The position numbers were made by a program, and so were the translations under genes. Of a stretch of DNA of 6,477 nucleotides, positions 1 through 5,337 are shown one piece after another. The notes beneath the pieces are model-generated. The model was given only the letters and a program-made list of their open reading frames with translations. It searched no databases and had not been told where the DNA came from. Every line of letters starts with the position of its first letter. Position 1 is the stretch's first letter. Source of the DNA: Trueperaceae bacterium (GTDB lineage Bacteria > Deinococcota > Deinococci > Deinococcales > Trueperaceae); assembly GCA_024636105.1 (NCBI GenBank), contig JAGXHO010000158.1:1-6477 (forward strand), given 5' to 3'.

Positions 1-823
1 GGAGCATCGCGTAGCGCTCGGCGCTGATGCCCGGCTCCTCCGGCGGTTGCGAGAAGTCGAGCCCCAGGCCAACGCGCTCGATGCCAACTACGTCGGCCAC
101 GGCGAACAGGTGGTCGACCACCGCGTCGAGCGGCGGCGCCGCGGTCCCTGGCTGGAGGAAGGCCGGGTGCGCGTTGATGCCGACGAAGCCGTCGCGCGCC
201 GCGACGGCGCGGAGCTGCTCGTCCGACACGGTGCGCGGGTGGTCGTAGACCGATTTGGCGCCGGTGTGCGTGATCGCCACCGGGGCGCTGGAGGCGTCGA
301 TCGCCTCGAGCGCCGTCCGCACCCCGCAGTGCGAAAGATCGACCAGCATGCCGACCCGGTTCATCTCGGCCACCAGCCGGCGCCCGAAAGCGCTCAAGCC
401 GGCGTCGCGCGGCTCCATGCATCCGTCGCCGGCCAGCTCGGCCTGGTTGTAGGCGAGGATCGCCGCCCGGACCCCGAGTCGGTGGAACAGTTCGACGGCG
501 TCAAGGTCGTCGCCGAACGGGCTGCTGTTCTGGAAGGCGAGCACCACGCCGAGTCGGCCACTCTGGTGGGCGTCCCGCAGGTCGGCGACCGACGTCGCCG
601 GGAGCACCTCGGGGTGGTCGCGCGCGTCGCGGTACCAGGCGCCGATGCGGCGCACCGTGCTGGTGAGGTCGTCGTCGGTGAGCGCCATGGTGGCGAAGCC
701 GGCGCTGACGCCCCCCGCGAGCCAGGTGCGGGCGTGGCGCAGGTCACGCAGGATGGGGCAACAGAGGTCGACCACGGGGTGGTCGCGGTGGAGGTCACGG
801 GCGCGGGTCGAGGGGTTGGGCAT
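1..823 (-). CDS. Membrane dipeptidase (peptidase M19) family protein, variant metal site, 3' end cut by window
   Basis: The first 274 residues of an M19 (renal/membrane dipeptidase-like) TIM-barrel protein are present; family members are about 320-400 residues, so the C-terminal part lies beyond the left edge. Recognisable blocks are VVDLCCPIL (17-25), a VVLAFQNSSPF block (93-103), AEMNRVGMLVDLSH (152-165), VAITHTGAK (182-190), HPRTVSDEQ (195-203) and VGLGLDFSQ (251-259). His165 and His186 match the two later zinc-binding histidines of the family with the same 21-residue spacing, and Asp256 matches the late catalytic Asp. The N-terminal HxD pair is replaced by C-x-P (Cys21, Pro23), and the bridging Glu aligns with Gln98. 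The layout resembles, from memory, a diverged bacterial subgroup found near dimethylglycine catabolism genes in Pseudomonas. The ATG at 823 follows AGGAG, which overlaps the stop region of the upstream permease 7 bp away. No signal peptide is seen, so it is probably cytoplasmic. Hydrolysis of an imported dipeptide is inferred; the real substrate is unknown. Confidence 0.88.
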   Translation of the reverse strand, partial: MPNPSTRARDLHRDHPVVDLCCPILRDLRHARTWLAGGVSAGFATMALTDDDLTSTVRRIGAWYRDARDHPEVLPATSVADLRDAHQSGRLGVVLAFQNSSPFGDDLDAVELFHRLGVRAAILAYNQAELAGDGCMEPRDAGLSAFGRRLVAEMNRVGMLVDLSHCGVRTALEAIDASSAPVAITHTGAKSVYDHPRTVSDEQLRAVAARDGFVGINAHPAFLQPGTAAPPLDAVVDHLFAVADVVGIERVGLGLDFSQPPEEPGISAERYAML

Positions 824-830
824 CGGACTC

Positions 831-1682
831 CTAAGGGCTCGTGCGGGCGCGCGGATCGAGCGCGTCGCGCAACCCGTCACCGATGAAGTTGACGGCGAGC
901 ACGACCGCCATGAGGCAAACGCCGGCGGGCACCCACATCCACGGCATCGACTCGAGGACGCTGAGCGACTGCGCGGCGGTGAGGATGTTGCCCCAACTGG
1001 GCTGCGGAGCCTGCACGCCCATCCCCAGGAAGCTGAGGCTCGCCTCCAGGAGCACCGCGCGGGCGACGCCGAAGGTGGCCGCGATCACCACGGTGGGCAG
1101 CACGTTCGGGAGGATGTGGCCGACGAGCACCCGCAGGTCGCCGGCGCCGAGCGCGTGGGTCGCCTCGACGTACGGCTGCGTTCGCAGCGACAGCACCTGC
1201 GCCCGCACGATCCGGGCGATGCGCGGCCATCCGAGCAGGCCGACGACCAGCACCAAGTTGCCGATCCCGGGTCCGGTGATCGCCACCGCGGCCACCACGA
1301 CCACGAAGAGCGGGAACGACAGCAGCACGTCGGCCAGACGCATCGCCCAGACGTCGAGCGCACCGCGCCAGAAGCCGGCCGCGGCGCCGACCGCCAGGCC
1401 CAGCGCCACCTGCACGGCCACCGCGCCGAAGCCGACGAGGAGCGAGGCACGGGCGCCGAAGATCAAGCGGCTGGCCAGGTCGCGACCGAGGGCGTCGGTG
1501 CCCAACAGGTTCGTCGCCGACGGCGCGGATCGCGGTCGGCCGATGCCGATCTGCAACGGGTCGTGCGGCGCCAGGTACGGCGCGAACAGGGCCGCCAACG
1601 TGACCAGCACCAGCACCACCACCCCGGCGACGGCGAGGCGGTGGGCCAGGAAGCGCCGCAGCGCGCGCCGCTCGCCGCTCAC
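831..1682 (-). CDS. dppC: Peptide ABC transporter permease, DppC/OppC type
   Basis: This 283-residue inner-membrane protein is the second permease subunit of a peptide/nickel-type (PepT) ABC importer. It shows a short cytoplasmic N-terminus and a first membrane span (about 16-37), then the DppC/OppC N-domain ending in the LLGTDALGRDLASRLIFGARASL signature (about 59-81). Further hydrophobic spans lie near 82-104, 122-150, 196-215 and 250-268. The EAA coupling loop that contacts the ATPase is at 172-196 (VEATHALGAGD...LPNVLP). The family motifs SLSFLGMGVQAPQPSWG (215-231) and NFIGDGLRDALDPR (265-278) are both present. Full length matches the family. The start is a GTG at 1682, with GAGGT just upstream overlapping the stop of the dppB-like gene 10 bp away. 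The symbol marks the family; the transported substrate (peptide, or less likely another compound) is inferred from the neighbouring binding protein and dipeptidase homologue. Confidence 0.95.
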   Translation of the reverse strand: MSGERRALRRFLAHRLAVAGVVVLVLVTLAALFAPYLAPHDPLQIGIGRPRSAPSATNLLGTDALGRDLASRLIFGARASLLVGFGAVAVQVALGLAVGAAAGFWRGALDVWAMRLADVLLSFPLFVVVVAAVAITGPGIGNLVLVVGLLGWPRIARIVRAQVLSLRTQPYVEATHALGAGDLRVLVGHILPNVLPTVVIAATFGVARAVLLEASLSFLGMGVQAPQPSWGNILTAAQSLSVLESMPWMWVPAGVCLMAVVLAVNFIGDGLRDALDPRARTSP

Positions 1683-1692
1683 GGGGGCGACC

Positions 1693-2655
1693 TCACGAAA
1701 CGCTCCGCACCCGTGGGTCGGCGACGGCGTACAGCAGGTCGGCCACCAGGTTGGCGATCAGCACGGCGACCCCGGCGACCAACGTCACCGCCAGGATCAC
1801 CGGGTAGTCGCGCTGAAGCACGGCCTCGATCGTCAGCGTGCCCAGGCCGGGCCACTGGAACACCGTCTCGGTGACGATGGCGCCGCCCAAGAGCGCCGGG
1901 ATCGCCAGCGCGACGACCGTGATGACCGGCAGGAGGGCGTTGCGCAGCGCGTGCCGGTAGCGCACCCGGCCCGGCGGCGCGCCCTTGCCACGCGCCGTGC
2001 GCACGAAATCGAGGTCCAGCACCTCCAGCATCGAACCGCGCGTGTAGCGCAGGACCTCGGCCAGCAGCGGCAGCGCCATCACCGTCGCCGGCAGCACCAG
2101 GTACCGCACGGCTTCGAGGACGCCACCGCCCCCACCCAGGCGCCCGAGGCCCCCGGTGGGCAGCACGCCCAACTTGAGCGAGAAGACGTAGATGAGCGCC
2201 AGCCCAAGGAAGAAGGGCGGCGTGGCGACCGCCAGGAACGCCAGGATGGTGACCGCTTGGTCCACCCAGGTGCCGCGGCGCACGGCGGCCGCGACGCCGC
2301 CCAACACGCCCAGCAGCACGGCGACGACGACCGCGGTCAGCGCCAGGCGACCGGTGGCCGCCAAACGCTGGGCGACGTCGCGAGCGACCGGCCGGCCGGT
2401 CGCGAACGAACGACCGAGGTCGCCCTGAACCAGCCGCCCTACCCAGCGCACGTACTGCACGGGTAGGGCGGCGTCCAAACCGAGGTCGCGGCGGCGGGCG
2501 TCGATGGTGGCCTGGTCGATCGCGGTGTCGCCGGACGCCAGCAGCGTGGCGATCGGGTCGCCCGGCGCGCTCGCGATCAGCAGGAACGCGAACGCGGTGA
2601 CGCCGAACAGCAGCGGTACCGCCGCCAGCAGCCTGCGCGCGACGAAGGCCAACAA
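1693..2655 (-). CDS. dppB: Peptide ABC transporter permease, DppB/OppB type (TTG start)
   Basis: This 320-residue protein is the first permease subunit, partner of the DppC-like protein. The N-terminus reads MLAFVARRLLAAVPLLFGVTA, typical of DppB proteins, with spans near 9-30, 100-125, 134-160, 186-203, 240-263 and 287-309. A periplasmic segment (31-99) contains the APGDP and GDLGRSF family motifs, and the EAA loop DFVRTARGKGA...LRNALLPV lies at about 216-244. A run of glycines (168-178) sits in the periplasmic loop after LPTGG. No ATG or GTG lies near the conserved N-terminus. The best start is the TTG at 2655, with GGGGA about eight bases upstream, 4 bp after the binding-protein stop; a second TTG at 2652 is possible. 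The open frame continues upstream to 2874 but that extension has no family similarity and overlaps the binding-protein gene in another frame. The rare start plus the tiny gap suggest translation coupled to the gene upstream. Confidence 0.94.
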   Translation of the reverse strand: MLAFVARRLLAAVPLLFGVTAFAFLLIASAPGDPIATLLASGDTAIDQATIDARRRDLGLDAALPVQYVRWVGRLVQGDLGRSFATGRPVARDVAQRLAATGRLALTAVVVAVLLGVLGGVAAAVRRGTWVDQAVTILAFLAVATPPFFLGLALIYVFSLKLGVLPTGGLGRLGGGGGVLEAVRYLVLPATVMALPLLAEVLRYTRGSMLEVLDLDFVRTARGKGAPPGRVRYRHALRNALLPVITVVALAIPALLGGAIVTETVFQWPGLGTLTIEAVLQRDYPVILAVTLVAGVAVLIANLVADLLYAVADPRVRSVS

Positions 2656-2659
2656 GCGT

Positions 2660-4240
2660 TCAGTCCCCGGTGGCGGTCCAGGTGTGCATGTTCCAGTAGA
2701 GGTTGCGGCCCAGTCCGAGCCCGTTGCCGGGGTCGACGCCGACCAAGCGGTCGCTGACGCCGTAGATCTCCGGGTCGATGTAGAGCGAGACGCGCGGCAG
2801 CTGCTCGGTGACGATGCGCTGGAACTCGGCGTAGATGGGGGCGCGGTCTTCGGGGAGCGGCGTCGCGCGGCCAAGCTCGAGCAGCTCGTCGACGCGCTCG
2901 TTGCGGAAGCGCATGTAGTTGACGCCGTTCGGCGGGGTGGTGGTGGAGGTGAACTGGCTGGCGATGTAGTCCGGGTCGCCGACGATGGCGTTGCCCAGCA
3001 GCAGCAGATCGAAGTTGCCCTCGCGCGCGTCCGCGGTCAGGGTGGCGAAGTCGGAGATGAGCAGCTCGACCTGGATGCCGACCGCCGCGAGCGCCTGCTG
3101 TATGATCGGCGCCGCGTTCTCGCGCGGGCGGTTGCCCGTCGGGTAGCGCAGTACGAGGGTGGTGGCGCGATCCCAACCGGCTTCGGCGAGCAGCGCCCGG
3201 GCGCGATCGGGGTCGTAAGGGTGGAGGACCAGGTCGTCCGAGAGCGCCCACTCGGGGGCGGCGACGGGTGAGTCGGCGAGCGCACCGGCGCCCCCGAGGA
3301 TGATCGAGAGGAGCAACTCGCGGTCGATGGCGTGCGCGATCGCCTGGCGGACGCGCAGGTCGGCGAGCGCCGGGCGGTCGAGGTTGAGGTTGATCGCCTG
3401 GACGATCGACGTGGGGAACGAGTAGATGGTCACGCCGTCCATGCGCGCCGCGAGCTCGACCTCGGTCGGGGGCACGGGCGCGAAGTCGACCTCGCCGCGC
3501 TGGAGCTGCACGAGCAGGCTGTCGGCGTTGCCGATGCGCTGGAACAGCTTGTCGAAGCCCGGGCGGCCCAGGTGGGCGTCGTCGAAGGCATCGAACTCGA
3601 GGTACTGGCCCGACTCGTAGCGCACGAAGCGCCAGGGGCCGCTGCCGACGGGCGCCTGGAAGAACGGGTGCTCGGCGAGCTCGGCCGGGGGCACGTCGCC
3701 CAGCAGGTGGGCGGGCATGATCGCCGTCTGCACGCTCAGGTGGCTCATCAGCGGCGCCAGCGAAGCGCTCAAGCGCAGCGCCACGGTGCGATCGTCGAGC
3801 GCCACCACGCCGGGCAGCTCGTCGCTGGTGCCGTCGCGGTACGCGTTCGCGCCCTCGAGGTTCGTGAAGCGGCTCGCCCAGATGGTGTTCGCGACGGGCG
3901 AGAGGATCGTGCGGAAGGTGAAGACCACGTCGGCGGCCGTCACCGGCGTGCCGTCGTGCCAGGTGGCGTCGGGATCGAGGTGGAACACGTACTCGAGGCC
4001 GTCGGCGCTCACGGTCCAGGACTCGGCGAGGTCGGGCGACGGAGCGCCGGTGCCGTCGAGGCGCACCAGACCGCTGTACATCATGTCCATCGCGATCCAC
4101 GACGGCGAGTCGTTGCTGACCCACGGGCTGAAGGTGCGCGGGCTGCTGAGCACGCCGTACACGAGCGTGCTGGGTTGGGCGAACGCCCAGGTCGCCAGGG
4201 CGACGACGAGGACGAGGGCGGAGCGAGCGAAACGGTTCAT
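2660..4240 (-). CDS. Periplasmic solute-binding protein, family 5 (peptide/nickel type)
   Basis: This 526-residue protein is an extracellular/periplasmic solute-binding protein of ABC importer family 5 (DppA/OppA-like), which captures the substrate and delivers it to the permease pair. Residues 1-21 form a Sec signal peptide: Asn-Arg and Arg near the N-terminus, a hydrophobic core, and an AFA|Q cleavage site. There is no lipobox cysteine, so it should be soluble rather than lipid-anchored. Family blocks include MMYSGLVRLDG (53-63), the LAESWTVSADGLEYVFHL region (71-88), WHDGTPVTAADVVFTF (94-109), VGSGPWRF, the RVRQAIAHAIDRELL region in the middle, and a C-terminal YIDPEIYGVSDRLVGVDP block. 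Length is normal for the family (about 500-550). The ATG at 4240 has a full AAGGAGGT site (4246-4253) and overlaps the regulator stop as ATGA. A peptide ligand is inferred from the dipeptidase homologue in the same operon; the fold also serves nickel, sugar and opine transporters. Confidence 0.95.
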   Translation of the reverse strand: MNRFARSALVLVVALATWAFAQPSTLVYGVLSSPRTFSPWVSNDSPSWIAMDMMYSGLVRLDGTGAPSPDLAESWTVSADGLEYVFHLDPDATWHDGTPVTAADVVFTFRTILSPVANTIWASRFTNLEGANAYRDGTSDELPGVVALDDRTVALRLSASLAPLMSHLSVQTAIMPAHLLGDVPPAELAEHPFFQAPVGSGPWRFVRYESGQYLEFDAFDDAHLGRPGFDKLFQRIGNADSLLVQLQRGEVDFAPVPPTEVELAARMDGVTIYSFPTSIVQAINLNLDRPALADLRVRQAIAHAIDRELLLSIILGGAGALADSPVAAPEWALSDDLVLHPYDPDRARALLAEAGWDRATTLVLRYPTGNRPRENAAPIIQQALAAVGIQVELLISDFATLTADAREGNFDLLLLGNAIVGDPDYIASQFTSTTTPPNGVNYMRFRNERVDELLELGRATPLPEDRAPIYAEFQRIVTEQLPRVSLYIDPEIYGVSDRLVGVDPGNGLGLGRNLYWNMHTWTATGD

Positions 4241-5022
4241 GCAGGACCTCCTTGGAGCGGGTGCGGCGATGCGGCGGTTGCGGGCATCGTGATGTGGAAA
4301 CCGTGGACGAAAACGGCGCGGTCAGCGAGGAGCGGGACGCGTCCGCGTGCGTGGACGATCCTGGTGCGGCGCAGGGCCGGGGTGTCCGGCTCGCGATCCA
4401 GGCGCGTGGCCTCGTCGTCGTTGAGCGCGTGGGGTTCGACGAACACGTCGACCGACTCGAGTTCGACACCGTACCTCGCGCGTAGGACGTAATAGAGCGA
4501 CTGGTTGGGGCCGCTCGCCTCGAGGTCGTCGTCGGTGAGGTCCGGGACGACGCGCGCGCGCACGAAGGTGCTGGCGTGGTTCTGCGGGGCGCCGTCGACG
4601 AACGTGACGCGACGGACTTCATGGCACAGCTCGTCGGCGTCAAGGCGAAGACCGTCTGCGACGAACGCTGGTAGTTGAACGTGGCGGCGCATGGGTTCGA
4701 AGGCGGTGCGCACGTCGCGCCCCTCTTCGAGGAGGGCGAGCACGAAGGAGTCGAGCCAGCGGAAGGTCTCGGCGTACGGCGCCTCCGCGACGCGGGTGCC
4801 GCGCGCCGGCCGGCGGTCGACCAGGCCATCGTTCTGAAGCCGTCCGAGCGCCTGGCGCACCGTGCTACGGCTGACACCGAGGCGGCGCACGAGCTCCTCT
4901 TCGGTGGGCAATGGCGTGCCTGGGTCCGGTCGCGTCTCGGCGAGGTACGCGCGGATGGCGCGCTCGAGCTGGTGGTAGAGGGGGACCGGGCTCGAGCGGT
5001 CGAGCGCGATGCGGTCGAGCAC
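4237..5022 (-). CDS. GntR-family transcriptional regulator, HutC/UTRA subfamily
   Basis: This 261-residue cytoplasmic protein begins with a GntR winged helix-turn-helix (about 12-79): PVPLYHQLERAIRAYL, then PTEEELVRRLGVSRSTVRQALGRLQNDGLVDRRPARGTRV, which is a textbook recognition helix and wing. Residues about 95-246 form a UTRA effector domain, with the SLYYVLRARYGVELESVDVFVEP block at 175-197 and an ADRAVFVHGFHITM tail at 233-246. UTRA domains bind small molecules such as urocanate or sugar phosphates and usually release the repressor from DNA. It leads the operon and overlaps the binding-protein gene by 4 bp (ATGA), so it most likely controls the transporter and dipeptidase homologue. The start is a GTG at 5022 with AGGAGGTGATCC upstream. 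Its last codons (LQGGPA) also encode the Shine-Dalgarno of the next gene. The actual ligand cannot be read from sequence; repressor action is family-typical but inferred. Confidence 0.94.
   Translation of the reverse strand: MLDRIALDRSSPVPLYHQLERAIRAYLAETRPDPGTPLPTEEELVRRLGVSRSTVRQALGRLQNDGLVDRRPARGTRVAEAPYAETFRWLDSFVLALLEEGRDVRTAFEPMRRHVQLPAFVADGLRLDADELCHEVRRVTFVDGAPQNHASTFVRARVVPDLTDDDLEASGPNQSLYYVLRARYGVELESVDVFVEPHALNDDEATRLDREPDTPALRRTRIVHARGRVPLLADRAVFVHGFHITMPATAASPHPLQGGPA
4246..4253 (-). promoter_or_regulatory. Shine-Dalgarno of the solute-binding protein gene inside the regulator's 3' end
   Basis: The minus strand reads AAGGAGGT five bases before the ATG at 4240. It lies inside the final codons of the GntR-family gene (Gln-Gly-Gly-Pro). 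With the ATGA overlap this favours coupled yet strong translation of the binding protein, which importers need in excess over permeases. Confidence 0.8.
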
Positions 5023-5023
5023 G

Positions 5024-5035
5024 GGATCACCTCCT
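5024..5035 (-). promoter_or_regulatory. Extended Shine-Dalgarno of the GntR-family gene
   Basis: The minus strand reads AGGAGGTGATCC just before the GTG at 5022. All 12 bases are complementary to the usual bacterial 16S rRNA 3' tail (GGATCACCTCCT), far longer than the normal 4-6 bases. The spacing of 7 bases between AGGAGG and GTG is near ideal and fixes this start codon. Confidence 0.85.
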
Positions 5036-5041
5036 CTGGCT

Positions 5042-5060
5042 GCGCGCTCTGAGTGCGCGC
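5042..5060 (-). repeat. GC-rich hairpin in the leader of the regulator operon
   Basis: The arms GCGCGC at 5055-5060 and 5042-5047 can pair around a 7-base loop (ACTCAGA on the minus strand). If transcription starts near 5090 this is in the 5' leader, ending 6 bases before the extended Shine-Dalgarno. There is no U-tract, so it is not a terminator. At this GC content such a stem can occur by chance. Confidence 0.4.
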
Positions 5061-5082
5061 GACGCCCTGCGACGTCCGTTCA

Positions 5083-5096
5083 TCCGATTGTTCGGA
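5083..5096. promoter_or_regulatory. Inverted repeat, candidate operator for the GntR-family regulator
   Basis: TCCGA-TTGT-TCGGA is a perfect 5-base inverted repeat with a 4-base spacer. It lies immediately downstream of (overlapping by one base) the proposed -10 box, across the expected transcription start of the regulator operon. That is where an autorepressor commonly sits. GntR/HutC operators are short palindromes of this size, but the sequence does not match a well-known consensus, so binding is an inference. Confidence 0.45.
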
Positions 5097-5125
5097 CATT
5101 ACGGCAGACGGAGGGGCGAGGTCAA
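5096..5125 (-). promoter_or_regulatory. Sigma70-like promoter for the GntR-transporter-dipeptidase operon
   Basis: On the minus strand TTGACC (5125-5120; 5 of 6 to TTGACA) is followed after 18 bases by TAATGT (5101-5096; partial match to TATAAT). Transcription would start near 5088-5090, giving a leader of about 65-70 bases before the GTG at 5022. No better promoter-like pair was found upstream of this operon, and the genes inside it have no room for their own. Confidence 0.5.
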
Positions 5126-5219
5126 CGCGGGCGGAGGAATCCGGAACCGGCTGGACCTGGCCCCGGTCGACCCGACGCGCTGCGGCCCCGCATCGCCGTT
5201 GTCAGCCCCGGCTACGCCT

Positions 5220-5245
5220 GGGGGGGCGGGGTGGGCAGGCGCGGG
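5220..5245 (+). other. Predicted G-quadruplex sequence
   Basis: Guanine runs of 7, 4, 3 and 3 are separated by C, T and CAGGCGC on the plus strand. The first 16 bases (5220-5235) alone can supply four G3 tracts with loops of one or two bases, the most stable class of intramolecular quadruplex. It lies about 100 bp upstream of the manC start. Function is unproven. Confidence 0.5.
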
Positions 5246-5265
5246 CATGAGGCAGGGAACGAGGG

Positions 5266-5297
5266 CGGCGTCGCCCGATCCCAAAGGAGCGACGCCG
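5266..5297. repeat. 9-base inverted repeat upstream of manC
   Basis: CGGCGTCGC (5266-5274) and GCGACGCCG (5289-5297) are perfect reverse complements separated by 14 bases. No T-tract follows on either strand, so a Rho-independent terminator is unlikely. It could be a regulator site or an RNA stem if transcription starts further upstream than proposed. Confidence 0.5.
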
Positions 5298-5312
5298 ATG
5301 CGACACGCATCG
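5296..5312. repeat. Palindrome at the -35 position of the manC promoter
   Basis: CGATGCG-ACA-CGCATCG is a perfect 7-base inverted repeat with a 3-base centre. It overlaps the end of the preceding inverted repeat and occupies the place where the -35 box of the manC promoter would be expected. No good -35 hexamer is seen, so this could be a protein-binding site (activator or repressor); that role is inferred. Confidence 0.45.
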
Positions 5313-5325
5313 CGTCCAAATCGGT

Positions 5326-5331
5326 CATACT
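5326..5331 (+). promoter_or_regulatory. Putative -10 element of manC, leaderless type
   Basis: CATACT lies exactly six bases before the manC ATG (5338), and no Shine-Dalgarno sits at normal distance from that ATG. A -10 box at this spacing places the transcription start at or next to the start codon, the hallmark of leaderless mRNAs, which are common in Deinococcota and Actinobacteria. The -35 match is poor. Confidence 0.5.
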
Positions 5332-5337
5332 GCTCCC

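Larger units (their letters stand above)
5023..5337. other. Divergent intergenic control region
   Basis: This 315-bp stretch between the two divergent start codons holds no convincing gene. On the left it contains the leader, operator candidate and promoter of the regulator operon (5024-5125). The middle (about 5126-5215) shows nothing I can name. On the right come a G-quadruplex-prone run (5220-5245), two inverted repeats (5266-5297 and 5296-5312) and the -10-like box before manC. Short open frames crossing it lack family similarity; one with ATG at 5298 and an AAAGGAG upstream runs into manC in another frame and looks like a GC-rich shadow. Confidence 0.7.

Noticed and set aside
645..2466. 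Long plus-strand open frames (409 and 541 codons) opposite the permease and dipeptidase genes
   Set aside because: Their translations are rich in Arg, Ala, Pro, Ser and Thr with no domain motifs, and they lie antisense to clearly recognised genes; high GC makes stop codons rare in the opposite strand.
2656..2874. N-terminal extension of the dppB-type permease to an upstream ATG
   Set aside because: The extension overlaps the binding-protein gene by over 200 bases, lacks family similarity, and precedes the conserved permease N-terminus.
3332..4492. A 386-codon plus-strand open frame opposite the binding protein and regulator
   Set aside because: Composition is Val/Arg/Glu/Ala repeats typical of the complement of a GC-rich gene, and no ribosome site or domain is visible.
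2577..5099. An 840-codon minus-strand open frame covering the regulator and binding protein
   Set aside because: It is a different frame from both recognised proteins, with low-complexity Arg/Pro/Ala composition and no family motifs; it is a shadow.
5266..5297. Rho-independent terminator
   Set aside because: The stem has no T-tract on either strand, and the divergent gene arrangement leaves no transcript that would need to end here.
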